Positions 24,481-37,800 of a DNA stretch of 64,000 bases are shown in pieces. Both the position numbers and the translations under genes were made by a program. Under the pieces are notes generated by a model. It did no database searches. It saw only the letters and a program-made list of their open reading frames with translations, and was not told the origin of the DNA. Where the stretch lies: assembly GCA_029224185.1 (NCBI GenBank), contig CM055194.1, forward strand, positions 23,389,174 to 23,453,173, in the 5' to 3' direction. The stretch comes from Karalla daura. Taxonomy: Eukaryota; Chordata; Actinopteri; Chaetodontiformes; Leiognathidae. How positions within the stretch are numbered: the first letter of the stretch is position 1; the number at the start of each line of letters is the position of its first letter.

Positions 24481-26524
24481 TGCTGTAAGTCATTAACACA
24501 TTCTTTAGGTGATTACCGTTTTTTTGAGGTCATACATGATTCTAACGACATCCTAAAATTGCATTATGTAAAAATCGCAGCGTGTGTATGTGTGTTAATG
24601 TGTGCATCTGTGTTTCCAGATGATGATAGTGAAGTTTTTCGCTTTCACCTTGCTCCTCTGTGGGATCTGTTCATCTGTTCATCTGTTTCTGTTTAATGAA
24701 GCTCGAGTCGGATGCAGAGCTGCAGCTCTAACAATAACTGTCTTAACATCCTTATTTGAAATAAAGCTCCAACGAAATTTATCAAAGGGCATTCATTATT
24801 ATTATTATTATTGTTGAGTATTATTATTGCTATTATTACTATTATTATCACTATTACAATTGTTAGCAGTAGAACCATAGAAAATAAGGTCCAAAGTCCC
24901 CACAAAAGCTAAAATCCTCTTTGTAAAACGAATGCATATGGACTTTATGAAGAACATATAGCGTTATAATTACATTAAAAGTGCATTTAAACCTAATTTA
25001 CATAATACAAATGTTGAATTGAATTTACATTCCATGTTCATTTTTGTTCCCATTTTCTCTCTGAGCTGCAAATGAGTATAACGAAGCTGTTAAGCCTGTG
25101 GATTTGGATTTGCACAAGCTCAGAAATGGGTTCTGGGATGTAGGATTATTTTAGGAAACATTAAACCCTCGCACAAAGTCTCCTGCACTAACTAACCATA
25201 CATTTCACGTCCTCTCCTCAATCATCGCTGTCTAATGATTCTCGGCTCAAACAGCGACACCCTCCGGTCAGAGAGCAGCGCTGCAGCTCGGGCCTGTGCC
25301 AGGAACGACGGCCTTGAAACCTACACACGCAAAACTCAATAAAACGACTGAAAAATCTCCAAAGAGCAGCAAAACAAAATGCATAAAATAAATCAGCGCG
25401 GGTGGAAACGATAAAACACAAAACACTGCAGAGAGGATGAAGTTCATGCGTAGCTAACTGAGGAAGAGGAGGCCGCATTACTTCATTTCTGTCTTTCTTT
25501 CATCCAACGTCGAGTTATGTTGGTAAATTGCGAAAGTACTAAAATGCCAGTGTGTGTGTGATAATAATGAGAAGAGTGAGGATGAGTGTTTCATCACGGT
25601 GAAGGTATGAACAGCGCAGCAGAGTTACTGCAGGCCTGCAGGAGGATGGAGGACTGATGAAGGACTGAAAACTGCAGCCTGGAACCAAGCAGCTGTGCAG
25701 AAAATACGTGGTTCACCTTGAAAATATTAATGATAATAACAGCGATAATGATAATAATTGGCTAAGTTAATTAACCCAAGGCACAGCGGTGTGAATTAAA
25801 ACCATCCAGATAGTTAAAACCTCTGTAACGTGCAGGGAGTGTGTCTCGCCTTCAGTCACTCACTCACACGTTTAATAACATTATGAGAAATATATTACTT
25901 TAGCTTAACGATAAAAATAGAAGTGCTTTATAGCTTTGAATTGTTTCCTATGTATCAGAACTGATAACGAATTTAGCTAAAGATCCAAAATTGCAATAAA
26001 GAGACCTGTGGAGACTACAGTTCCTGTTTAATGGCAACAAAATGCGTCTTATTTCTGTTTGTTTCTCCAATATCTTAAGTTAAAGATGAACCTTAAGAAA
26101 TCATATTGACACTTAATGTGTGTCAACATGATTTCTCCGTATTGGATTTTGGATGATTCGAGTTCCAGTGAATCACGTCGCTAATTAATCCTTGTAAACT
26201 CCGATCCAGGATTAAATCAAAACATGAATGTATTTTATATTTACTCAGGATGCACTAATACATGGAATGAGGTATAGATAAAAGACACAATTAGCCAAAT
26301 GTTGTATGAATGGAACAATGATTAAAGAAACGAAGAGAAACGCGTTTTTTCTTTCTTTTTTCTGTAGATTTATGTCCCTTGACGCCAGAGGGATCTACAT
26401 TAATTCAAGACAGTCTTATAATAACAGGGATTCAGTGTGATGAAATATCAGAATATCTAACAAAGATTAAATATTTCTATAATTACAGACAGAATAATGG
26501 CATGTGCTTAACATTATTTTCTGT

Positions 26525-26648
26525 TTTACTGTATTATTAATATTATTTTGTTATTATTATCTTGTTATTACTATCATTATTATTACAACTATTATTATTA
26601 TTATTATCATTATTATTATTATTATTATTATTGTTGTTGTTGTTGTTA
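26525..26648. repeat. (TTA)n / (TTG)n trinucleotide tract
   Basis: ATT repeats with ATC and ACT variants, ending in (GTT)6. A related shorter tract lies at 24796-24862. Confidence 0.9.
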
Positions 26649-27089
26649 TTAGCTTTTGTCTACATGCCGCCATCTGTGTCCTTCTAAAATTATCCCATTG
26701 TATTTATTTATTTATTTGTTTATTTAATGTATTTACATTTTTGATAGATACATACATCGATCATTCAAGCTGATTGTAACACCTACAGGAATAATGTGGT
26801 CATTCTATTTACTGTATTTACTTTTTTTATTATTCTGTGTTTGGTGCAATTATTATGATGAGATGAAGTGTCCCCTAAAAAATTCATTTTTTTCTCAGCC
26901 ACGATGAACCGTTAATGCAGCACACATATCTGAGATTGTTTCAGTAATAATGAAGATAACAATCTCTTTCACAATTCATGTTTTTAAACAGTTTTTGCAA
27001 TATAATAGTTGAACACACTCACACACACACACAGTCACACATGCACGAGAAAAAAAGATCCAATCCTGAATTCCCTCAGCTCACACTTC

Positions 27090-27375
27090 CCCTACGTTCT
27101 CCTTAAATTCCTCCATTTCTGTCACATTTGCCTGGTGCTTGTGTCGTCACGCCCGATCACTGGTTAATAACTGGCCGATTTGAGTGGCCACTTCTGGGAA
27201 TTGTAATGGCCGCTGTTCAAAGCGCTGCGACCTGACACAGCGACACGCCGGGGTCAGAGGTCACACACTGCGAGCCAGAGGGGCCGAGTGTTTGTCCTTC
27301 CCTCTGTCACCGCCCCAAATTAGCACCTAATGGCAGCAAATTATAATAAGTCACTGTTGAGTGGAACTAGGAAAG
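27090..27375. promoter_or_regulatory. Candidate regulatory element with DR1 nuclear-receptor site
   Basis: A GC-richer, repeat-free island in AT-rich DNA. It has GGGTCA-G-AGGTCA at 27251-27263, a direct repeat with one-base spacing (DR1), the type bound by RXR, COUP-TF and HNF4. Further on it has CAAATTAGCACCTAATGGCAG. Confidence 0.35.
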
Positions 27376-28089
27376 ATTTCAACACTCAGATCAGAGAACG
27401 GGCTGGTCAGAACTGCGATCTATAGGTAAAAAATGATACATAGTCGTATTATTCAGCTGAGTCTCGAGGTTGCATCAGTGCAGCTGAAAGTGGACGAAAT
27501 CTTCAATACGATGCATTTATGTCTTTCACCTGAAGCACAGGCACACTGAGACATGCCTGGTATTACCTTCAGCTACTACCTTGCACATGGAGATTTATTT
27601 ATGCTTATTGAACCAAATTTTTAAAATCTATTTGACAATGATTTACAGCAGTGCACAAAATGCTCAGTTCTACTGAGAGAACTGTGAAATAGAGCATGGA
27701 ATTGTGGTTTTTGTGTTTAACCTCGTCATTATCAGCATCTTCGACATCAGCATCATCGAGCTTCAAGACAACACTCTCCTCAAGACCAAGAACAGCAGCT
27801 TCTAAAACCCTAGAGCCTATAATTCTGTTTGGGCTTTCAGTGGTGTTTAGTCTTGTCCCTTGGTAGTCTGAAGAATGTAGAGCAGCTAGGTTTCTATCAG
27901 GATGCAGCTTGAATGTTCTCCTATGTGAGTCACTTTGGATAGATGATGATGATAGCAATCACAAAAAGCAAGTGTGAATTTAGTGTGTGACATAGGGCAG
28001 CTTCATGGATCTGCAGACATGTTTAAAACGTCTTCTTCTTTGTACAGTGTCATTTATCCTCAGACTGAAGGCCTTTCCAGGCAAAGCTC

Positions 28090-28275
28090 ATTTGCACTCT
28101 CTGTTCCTACATGGATCCTCACACAGTCCAAAAACCTGCACGTTTAGGTCGATTGGAGACTCGAAATCACCGGTACAGTAAGTGTGAGGGTGGATGGCAT
28201 GTATGTGAGTCTTGTGATGGACTGGGGCCAGTCCTGGTGTATTCCCTGCCTTCACAGATACCTCCAGTTTGATAC
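28090..28275 (+). mobile_element. SINE central/3' fragment
   Basis: Contains TCACACAGTCCAAAAACCTG, GTTTAGGTCGATTGGAGACT, GTGAGGGTGGATGGCATG, GATGGACTGGGGCCAGTCCT and GTATTCCCTGCCTTCAC, in SINE order. The tRNA-like head is missing. Confidence 0.55.
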
Positions 28276-29279
28276 GAAACCAAGACGAGATAACAGATTG
28301 ATAAGACAGAGTGCGGCCTCGTGCTTTAGATGCAGAAATCAACACTCCATACGGTTTGGAAAACCAGCTACAAACAGCACAAACAGTGCATCGTTCCCCC
28401 GTTTAACACTGTAACTACAGCATCTCATCATGAGGGCGTCACACACAGGTGGAGAAGCACACACTGAGGGTCAACTCACTAAAAAAAACCATCCAACTCT
28501 CTGATCCTGCTGCATCGTCCTGGCACAATCACACATTTACACAGCACGTACACATACGTTACAAAAACAATAAGATGCATAAACAAGCTGAGGTGTGATG
28601 TTATTTCAGTGAGTGATGTCTACATCCATACGAGGGATAGACAGAGTGGTGTGTTCTTCTCTTTTCACATGATATGACCTCTGTATCAAGAACAAAAGCA
28701 GCAGGTGCATTCTGAATGTGACATGGAGCAGAGTCACAGACCTGCAGAGAGCGGCCTTGTGCTACAGACTGACACTATACTAGCTGGTTAAAAAACAGCT
28801 TTGAAACCATTAAACCAGTTACACATTTAGAGCCTGTCAAAGCTCCCACTGGCAGAGAGTCACACACTGACGGTCAGCAGGTGTCTGACAGATACAGAAA
28901 TCAAAGTATTGCATAAATTATATGAATTTACTTTACAATGATGCAATAAAATATCAATATTTACTGTTAGATTCCAAAACTGTGCTATACTGCACAGCTC
29001 TGTACAAAGAATCAATCAGGCAAATGTAATTTGGGCAGTTTGACATTCATGCAAATCTGGAATAAAAAGCAGTAAACTCTGACCTCCCATTTGTAGATTC
29101 TGAGCTGTGCAACTTATTTTTCTTGTGTTTTAGGTTTCCAGAACAAACAAAAAGCAAACTGTAGGTTTCATGTCTCTTTCATAACCCTCAACCAGCAAAC
29201 ATAAAGAAATCAGAGAGATTTAGGTTTGTAAGGCTAAATAATCCTTCACAAATCACCTCAGACACTCTTCAACCCTGTT

Positions 29280-29645
29280 CCAAGTGGAGAAAAGAAACTT
29301 ACATCATGGCAGCGGTGTCTCCAGCTCGGGGTGAGGCAGAGATGTGGGCTCAGTCCTCGCCACGTGAGAACAGACTGGTGCCGGCGCTGCTTTGCTGGTT
29401 TAATTGGGAACAGGCTGAAGTTTATGCTAATGAGCGCTGACATCAGTCTCAGCAGCCATCCAGGCCATAAAGGAGAGGGAGCAGAGGGCCAAAGTCGCGC
29501 CTCTTTTCCCAGGAAACTGCGCCGGTTCAAGTTCAAGCACAGTGCCGGGGTGTGCATGAATTGTCATTCAAAGCACGTTAATGCACAGAGCAAATCTAGA
29601 GGGAGTGGTGGGGGTGGGTGTATGAATGCAACGCTACTGGAATGT
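29280..29645. promoter_or_regulatory. Candidate regulatory element
   Basis: Repeat-free block with an octamer-like ATGCTAAT (29424-29431), TTTAATTGGG and TGCATGAATTGTCATTC. Open frames exist on both strands (about 100 codons each) but none resembles a known protein. Confidence 0.3.
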
Positions 29646-30417
29646 GGTAAGATATCTTTTTATCATTTATGATTTGATCTATTTTAAATAAGTGCACAAA
29701 GCAGAAAACTGAAACAAGAGGGCGCAAAACCAGACAAACAGCTTCGGTTTATGAATAAACTTTTTTAATGTTATTTTCAGGTTGTATGTTTAGGGTTGAG
29801 TCAGAATTAGAGGAAGGACCAAAGCTGGGGTTAATTTTACTACAGAAATTGTATGTTGTTTTTTCATGCCTGATGAATGGCTCCGAAAGGCTGCTGTTGG
29901 AGGGTTAGGGTTAGGGTAGGAGTCCTCTAGTGTCATCTATTGAGATCCCCATTAGCTACAGCATTGCTAAATGGTTCATAGGCTCTTTCTTACAGAGCTT
30001 TTCTATAGGCTTCATGAGAACTCAGACACCAGTCACACTCACCCATTAAGCCCCACTCACACGCTGATGGCAGAGGCTGCCATACACAGTCCTTCTGCTC
30101 ATCAGAAGCTTTAACCGTTCACAGCCCGCCTGACACAGCATCAGGGACCGTTTGGGATTCAGTATTTAGCTCAAGGGTACTTCAACATGTAGGCTGCAAT
30201 GGACCGGAACAAACCACTGACCTTACAGTGAGTGGACGTCCTCACTTTCGCCCTCTTCCTTTTAGCATCTCCTCTCAATGAGGTTCACGGAACAACTCCC
30301 ATCAGGACGATTCACCCACAGTTTACATGATGAAAAATGACACTGAACAATAAACCCTACCCAACAAGATGAGAACAAATCAAATTTGAAATTGTTCCAT
30401 TATGGAACAAACAAAGG

Positions 30418-30474
30418 CATATTCTATTCTATTCTATTCTATTCTATTCTATTCTATTCTATTCTATTCTATCC
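30418..30474 (+). repeat. (ATTCT)n pentanucleotide
   Basis: About 11 ATTCT units; the same unit as the human SCA10 repeat, though here in intergenic DNA. Confidence 0.95.
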
Positions 30475-31029
30475 TGTTTGAGCAACAACATTCTTCAGGC
30501 TCCTCTGATGCAAAATTAAATAATAATCTATTCAAAAATATGGTTTTATTTCTTTATGTAAGAACTCTTTACAATGACTTATTGACATTAGAATATTCAG
30601 TTTCACTTCCACATCTTCAGTGCAGACGGAGAAACTCAGCCACCAGACACATGAACACAATCCTCTCACATTTGTATTTTGTTCATACTCTACCCACACT
30701 GACTCAATAGGAGCCGGAAGGAAGAAAGCTTCTTGGGATTTTGTGTAATGCTGCCAAAGATCGTAATGTGTTGCTCAGTGAGTGCAAAATGAACCTTTGT
30801 GTCAACATATGTTCTAAACAAAAATGCTAAAATTAAGCCTATTACAAGTGCCAAAAGCTGAATTTCTACATGTCTTTGTGTGGCATCCACATCTGCCATC
30901 TGTGCACGCCAGCCTCTGGATCATCCGCAGGATCATCGATGCCACAGACGCTCATTGAAAGTGAATTAGTGGCATACATTTGCGTAATTACAGTGTAAGT
31001 GTGCGATGATTCATGTCGTCCAAATCCAG

Positions 31030-31183
31030 AATCGGTGTGAGGATGAGCCAAAGCTTCGGCTTAACAGGGCACAACAGAATCAGCCCGAGCTAATTCTGCT
31101 CTGTTTGGATCTGAGGCCAGGTACAGTCAGTCATTATGCAAATGTGAGGCCAGCATAAGCAGATTCACTTGTGTAAATGGTTA

Positions 31184-31239
<56 letters not shown>

Positions 31240-33453
31240 ATCTTATTTTAGACGTGCACGGCCTCAGTCACTGCACCATTATTGCAGTGCAGGCCGGGCC
31301 GTATCTGCAGGGTGCCACTGTCTTTCAGAGCAAGGTGAATCTCCTCAGGAGTGTTCTAATTTTGGGATGTATCGCCCACAAAGGCACCAGCCCCTCTACG
31401 GAGACTCCCACAGCTTTCCTTAATATTCATTCACCACCTAATGCTCTTGTCTTGTATGCAAGCCGCTGTTTGGTTTGTGTTTATGGTTATCTTTTACTCA
31501 TTATTATTATTCACATTTTCTGTAGATTCCATATTTTCAACTCATCTTTTATCCTCTGCACTGTGAACAATTCTGCTATTTTTGTTTGTTACACCTTGCA
31601 CTACTTGGTTGGTATTATATTATTGCAGCGTGATTGTTTTAGTGTCTATAGTTTCATTTCACTTTACACACGGGGTCAAACCAGAGTGAGATAATTTTCT
31701 TTGTGTCTGTTATGTAACAGCAGAATTAACAATAAAGCACCTTAAATCCATAATCTGGACTAATTTATGGTTTCAGCCTTTTTACTTTAAAAACATGGTG
31801 ACGTATGAGAAAAAGCACAGTTGTAGCCGGGCCAGTGAATGAGGGCTGAGTGCCGTTCTGTTCCTTCGGTTCATCACTCCTGGCACTGCACCTGCTCTCA
31901 CACTCAGAGCAGCATGTAATGCTATTATTTGTGTTTTTCTGTGACAAATCTGCACATTTGATGCCTCTATGTAACAAAGATTCAGCACATATTTGATTAG
32001 AATCATCTTGCATCATCGGTTATAGAGCTCAGTAACGAGCAATGAGAAAGAGGAACGGCCCCGCAGCCTCTGAATTTTCTGCTCTCCCTGCTATAAGCGC
32101 TGTATGCCAATGTCTGGTAATTAACAGTCATGACTATCACTTCTCTCTCGGGCCTAAATAAATCCCTGTGACAAAGCAGATCTGGTTCCCACAGCTATTG
32201 CCCCTTGGTGCAGAGGAGGCAGCAGTTAGGAGAGAGACAAAAAGGAAAAGAGCGGGGAAAATGAAGGAGACAGAGAGGGAGAAAAAGCCCTCAGTGGTGC
32301 TGGTGCTGGTGGTGCTGGGAGTTTCCTTTGACGGGGCACCATTGCTACATTTGCATATATTCAAATCAGATGATGAATACCACGCATGAGGGCAAACAAA
32401 GAGGAGCCGGAGCGGGGAGCGGGGGGCGGGCTGCATCCCTGCTGCGGCCTCAGAAGCAGCCGCCGGTATCCCAGCAGCTCCCTGGGAGAGACACAGGGAA
32501 GTGGTGTGGGAACCGAGAGGCCCCCCGAGCCGAGCAGAGGGAGGGGAGCCACTTGTAGCCCCTGGTGAATTAGCATTTTATTTGTGTCCATTTTCCTCAG
32601 TAATTTCTGCCCCGCCACTTCAGCCACAGATGGCTAACATGGCAGGGGGATTAGCATTTGTGTCAAAGATGATGATTATGGAAGTGTTTTTCCACCCAGA
32701 CAGAGACATTTCTTCTCACAGTGTGTCTGACATTTTAATGTCTGAGATGTCGGATGGAATATCATGCTTCCTTCTGCATCTTTTTCAAAACGATGTTAGG
32801 ATGATGCTCTGGCAATAAAGAACAGAGCAGACGTTGCTCCGTGTTGCATACGGTTCCAAAATGCTCCAGTTCCCACACCTAAAGCTGGACAACCAAGCCT
32901 TTTTTACATATATCTTTTCAGGTAGTACGCAAACTCCTAATTAAAAAGTGATCTCTGTTTACCCTCAGCATCTCACAAACAAATTGCCTCAGGGCAACAG
33001 GCTCGAGTTGCCGGAGTCATAAAGATCAAACGACCATGCAGAGTTAGATATTGAGCCCAACAACTAATTTGTGTGATTTATGTTTACAGATGCCTGCCCA
33101 GTGGTGCATACATGCCCACCAGAGAAGCTGTTGCCTCATCGCACAAAGCTCCATTTGATCACACTCGCAGCTCTCATTGAAATGTCATGCTCTCCCGCGC
33201 AAATTCACGAGCCGAAGGATCAGACACATCTCCGGCAGAAGGGGTGCCACCAATTAGCAAAGAGTGGGAATTCAATCAACTTTCTGCAGACCACCCAAAT
33301 AACCCCAACGCACGTGCTAAATGCAGATTTGAATGTGGTGAATGGTGCTGCTGGAGGATCTTTTGGAGGGCGTGCTGCTGGAAGCACCGTTGGAGGCATA
33401 CGGGCCTCTGATTTACAGGGGATGAGCTGACATTATAATGCATGTGCAGGCCG

Positions 33454-33492
<39 letters not shown>

Positions 33493-33965
33493 GACAATGG
33501 CTCTCATCCTGGCTGACCAAGCATATACCACACATGAAGAATGCATCAGTGAACCCAGGGCTGTCGCCCCTTTTAGCGCGACGTTCCCCAAACACCTCAA
33601 TGTGGATCATAGTCTGGGCCTCAGAGATCATGCAACACAATGCAGCCTCAAATTACAAAGACATAAACTTTGTCCACAGATTGGGAGATAACCGTGGTGG
33701 TATTATCAAGTATTTCCCGATTCTTATCCATCTAAATGGAAAAATAACGCTTAAGTTCATGATTACACCCAAATCTTCACCTCTCCCCATCCCTGGTGTG
33801 CATTAATGCCGGAGTAGAGCGTAAGCTGGAGCATATCTGAGACCTTAAGCTTCACCATTTGCATAATGTTTGTTTCCATCCAATGAAATGTTAAAATACA
33901 TGATGGTGTGAGCATCAAACATGGAGATTATCATTAGCAGGATCTCACAGAGGTGTTCAGGGGTA
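31030..33965. promoter_or_regulatory. Candidate enhancer cluster with repeated POU octamers
   Basis: Complex, balanced-composition blocks (31030-31180, 31240-31470, 32030-32200, 32330-32770, 32960-33430, 33790-33960) lie between tmem161a and mir-9. Octamer ATGCAAAT/ATTTGCAT occurs at 31136-31143, 32349-32356 and 33857-33864; the first and last share a 12-mer, CATTATGCAAAT, in opposite orientation. The variant ATTAGCAT occurs at 32569-32576 and 32650-32657. POU factors such as POU3F drive neural enhancers. Conservation could not be tested. Confidence 0.4.
31187..31238. repeat. (GT)n microsatellite
   Basis: About 26 GT units between two complex, possibly regulatory blocks. Another (GT)n is at 33459-33490. 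Confidence 0.95.
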
Positions 33966-34209
33966 CTGAGTACGAACAAGACACAAAGACGGGTGCAATC
34001 TCACATTTTAATTAGACACAAGGAGTTGAGGGAGGCTGCAGAAATTTGAACTGTTCCATCAGATACCGTAATAAGCCACATATTATTTAATTTTGCATGT
34101 TTTTTTTATTCAGGTGAGGATACGTCTTAACTAAGGACACTGGCTGTTTAATATTCATCAGCCACATTGTGTAGTCTACATCTAACCATTTAAAAATTGA
34201 GGAATTGTG

Positions 34210-34378
34210 TCTTTCAATTACATCCAACCATCTTACCCACTTTGTACCAAACAGTACTCACATAGGGCAGAGTCCCCAGAGAACACACACATGCACAGAG
34301 GATCAACATGCAAACTTACACAAAAAAGTGAAGAATGAGACATGAACTGGCAACCCTCTTGCATAATTGCGATAATAT
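34210..34378 (-). mobile_element. SINE copy in reverse orientation
   Basis: On the minus strand it reads GGGTTGCCAGTTCATGTCTC, GTGTAAGTTTGCATGTTGAT, TCTCTGGGGACTCTGCC, then GTGGGTAAGATGGTTGGATG as tail: a shortened member of the same SINE family. It abuts the repeat at 34384. Confidence 0.5.
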
Positions 34379-34383
34379 CCTCA

Positions 34384-34600
<217 letters not shown>

Positions 34601-34649
34601 GCGCGGTTATCAGAGTCGGGTCTGGTAGTGGCTGAATTTACCAGCTTTT

Positions 34650-34811
34650 AGAGGGCCTGTGAAGGCAGCACGACGCCTCACTACAACTTCCTTTACGTCA
34701 CTACGTTAATACTACGTCATCGCGGTTCAGCTGTTAGACTTCCCTGCATGTGAAGGAGCCTCGGCTACCTGCAGCTCCTCTGGCTTCAAACACACCTTTT
34801 CCAGAGAAGAA
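34650..34811 (+). promoter_or_regulatory. tmem161a promoter/5' UTR with CRE-like sites
   Basis: The 160 bases before the tmem161a ATG are CpG-containing, with no TATA box. They hold TTACGTCA at 34693-34700 and TACGTCAT at 34713-34720, matches to the CREB/ATF element, next to an ETS-like CTTCCT. Such a layout is common in housekeeping promoters. The transcription start itself cannot be placed. Confidence 0.45.
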
Positions 34812-37800
34812 ATGGTAAATAAACTTACACCCCGTCGGTATATAGTAACTAGACGTGGTAGCATGTTGTTATGATATCCGTAGAGCTTGTTCTGCTTGTA
34901 TTTGGTAGCTGCCAGCAGAGCTGGACTGCTAATGCTAGCTAGCAGCTAACGCCTGCAGCAGAACTGACAGGTGCTGGACTGAGGCTAAATTTAGCAGGAT
35001 TTACTGAGTTTCATTCATTCTGAAGAGGCTTTCAACACATCCTATATTTAAGGTTGTTTAGCCTCATTTCTTGCTACTGTCATGAATAGCCCGGTGAGTG
35101 ATTTAGCTGCAGCAGCAGCAGCAGCAGGCTGGGACATGGACTGGCTGAGCTGCTGCTTTCTGGGAAGTTTCTCGGGGCTCAGGCCCAGCAGGCATGGACG
35201 GCATGTCTTGACGGACTGTCACAGTTGGACAAGTGTCCAGGAGCCATTTTCAAAGCGGTGGCCAGACAGAGTGGCATACCAAAACCCACAATCCATAAGA
35301 GAGAAATGAGGGGTTCTGTCACCTTTAGGAACTATTATCAGAATTACAGCATTTTATTGATTCCTTGAGGGAGAGTGTTTGTGACAACTGCTCCCACAGG
35401 AATGCAAATGTAATTAAATAGAAAAGAGATTAAGAAAATAAGATTCAAAGATATATTTATAGATATATTCAAAGAAACATAAACATATCAGTTGCAAAGG
35501 CTGAATTATACACAGTTGACATAGAAGTAATACCTGTAAATATAGAGTAACTCTAATTCCATGTTAGTCCTATTTGAATGGATTATGTGTCTGCACATAT
35601 TGGCAAATAATTGTTACCCCACAATAATCATTTGATTTCATCTTATTTCAGCTATGAGGGATTTGCTTTAGTGTTTGGTTCAGAAAACAGGCAACGAGGA
35701 TAAAAAGTTAGCAGAACACATATGATTAGATGGTAGTATATGGTTATAATAAACTCTGTGCCTTTGGTTTAATTTATTCTTTTGACTTTCCCAGCTGATC
35801 TGAGATCTCCTGTATGGTTGTACTCTATAGATTTAATTACAAAGTGTGTGTTTTTTGTTTTTGCAGGCACTGATGGGAATCCAGCTGGTGGTCAGCTTGC
35901 TGGCTGCCAGCATCATGCAGAGGATGGCTCCACATTGCTCCCTGGCACGCTGGCTCCTCTGCAACGGCAGGTATAGTCACGCTGGGACACAGATTATCCT
36001 CTAAAACAACACAACACAGAGCCTGGACTGTTTCCACACATGTCTGTGGTTCCTCCCAGTTTATTCAGGTTCAAACATCCATCAGAGGGGGAGCTGTGTG
36101 CGCTGGCGGGGAAGCAGATGCCCAAACAGAACAGGAGAGACAGGTGGGAGCGGGGGAGCGACTCAGAAAAGAGTCACTTCTGCAACTGCCTGGACACGAA
36201 AATCTCTTTATAGACCTCTGTGAAACTACAGGGTTTTCCCTTGTGTTTCGTGACAGTGTTTAACTTCTTTACTGGGCCTGTTCCAGATAGTCTGGTTCTG
36301 CCTCTCAGCTACAGTTACATTACTCTACCATTCATGTCATGTTTGATTTCTAGGAGACAGAATGGGGAAAGCAAACCTCTCACTGTGCCCAAAGACATCG
36401 ACCTTCACCTGGAGCAGGCTCCAGTCAACTCCATGGACGCTCTGGGTAAAGCAATCATTCCTGTATTTACAGCATGCTGACACTAAAGCTCGGGCCCAGA
36501 GCCACCCTGTGCTCAACACCACTCTATGCGTAATGTCATAGTCCTGGTTTGTTCAGCTCCTTCAGAGATGGGTTTACTCTGTGAACCAGTAAGAACCAGT
36601 CCTCACCTGAGGAACTCCCTGAACGCCTGATCTCATTCAGCCCTGAAAACATTCCTGTTTACTTCAACTTCACTGTCTGCTCGTTTTATTGATTTTAAAT
36701 CCCATTTGAAGATTCCATTTATTTTAAATAACGTTTTAATGTCTATAATCCATCTTTTAATAATCCTGCCATGCCTTGCCTATGATAAACAGATTACTGA
36801 CAGCCTCATGTTCTGTCATGCATGCTTGCAGTGCTGCGGTTCTTCCTGGAGTACCAGTGGCTGATAGACTTTGCAGTCTATGCCATGGGCATCTTCCTCT
36901 TCACTGAGTGTTACTACAGTGTTGTAGATGCCAGAAAAGAGGTCAACATCGGAGCCATCTGGTGCGTCCTCACTGTCCTCTTTGGCCTGTATCCTTCAGC
37001 AGTATTAAGCCTGTTTTCTGCTGTCTTATGATAGAGGTTTAGCTATGAAAAACGCTGCTTTTTGGGGTTGTTTCCATTTGACGCGACCCGTTCAGAAAGA
37101 CGCTGCACACTCTGATGAGCCACTACTTCCGCTCTGAGGAGGGCGGCGAGCGCTCGGTGTGCCTGGCCTTCGGCTTCCTGTCTCTGCTGGTGGCCATGCT
37201 GGTGCTGGTGGTCAGAGAGGACTACCTGGAGTTCGGCCTGGAGTCGGGGTTCTCCAGCCTCTTTAACAATCTGGAAGTGTTCGCCAGGCAGCAGGGCTAC
37301 GCAGAGTGGTCGTGAGTATCTGTCCTATAGATCCAGATCCCATCAGACTCTGGATCTGAGTGAAACAGACGTGGATCTGTCCTGATCATCCTGCAGCATC
37401 CCGGTGACCAAGCTGACAGTGAAGCTGGGCCTGGCTGCGGTCTGCGCCTACATCGGCTCTCTCCTGGCCTTCCCCGGCCTGCGCCTGGCTCAGACTCATC
37501 TAGACGCTGTGCAGATGAACTCTGAGCGCCCACTCATCCAGTAAGAAGCCAGACACTCAACTCTGAAACATCAGACACATCTTACATGGGACCTAGACAG
37601 GTTGGAGGGAGTATTTATGCTTGTGTGTTGCTTTAATCAGGAAGTCATCAGATGCTGTTTTACAGTACGACTCTGTCTTTAGGGGTGGGAACATTACATT
37701 ATTAACATTATTGCACAGAACAGGAAGCTCTTCATGCTTATCAGACAACCACATTTAGGCTTCACATCACACTTGTAATTTATGCCACATTCTGTCTCTG

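Larger units (their letters stand above)
24481..31029. other. Gene-free interval with candidate elements
   Basis: AT-rich, with (TTA)n tracts, a SINE fragment, (ATTCT)n and the candidate elements listed. A short telomere-like GGGTTAGGGTTAGGG is at about 29901-29915. No exon recognised. Confidence 0.4.

Noticed and set aside
29901..29915. Telomere-like GGGTTAGGGTTAGGG
   Set aside because: Only two to three units; too short to mark an interstitial telomere or a fusion.
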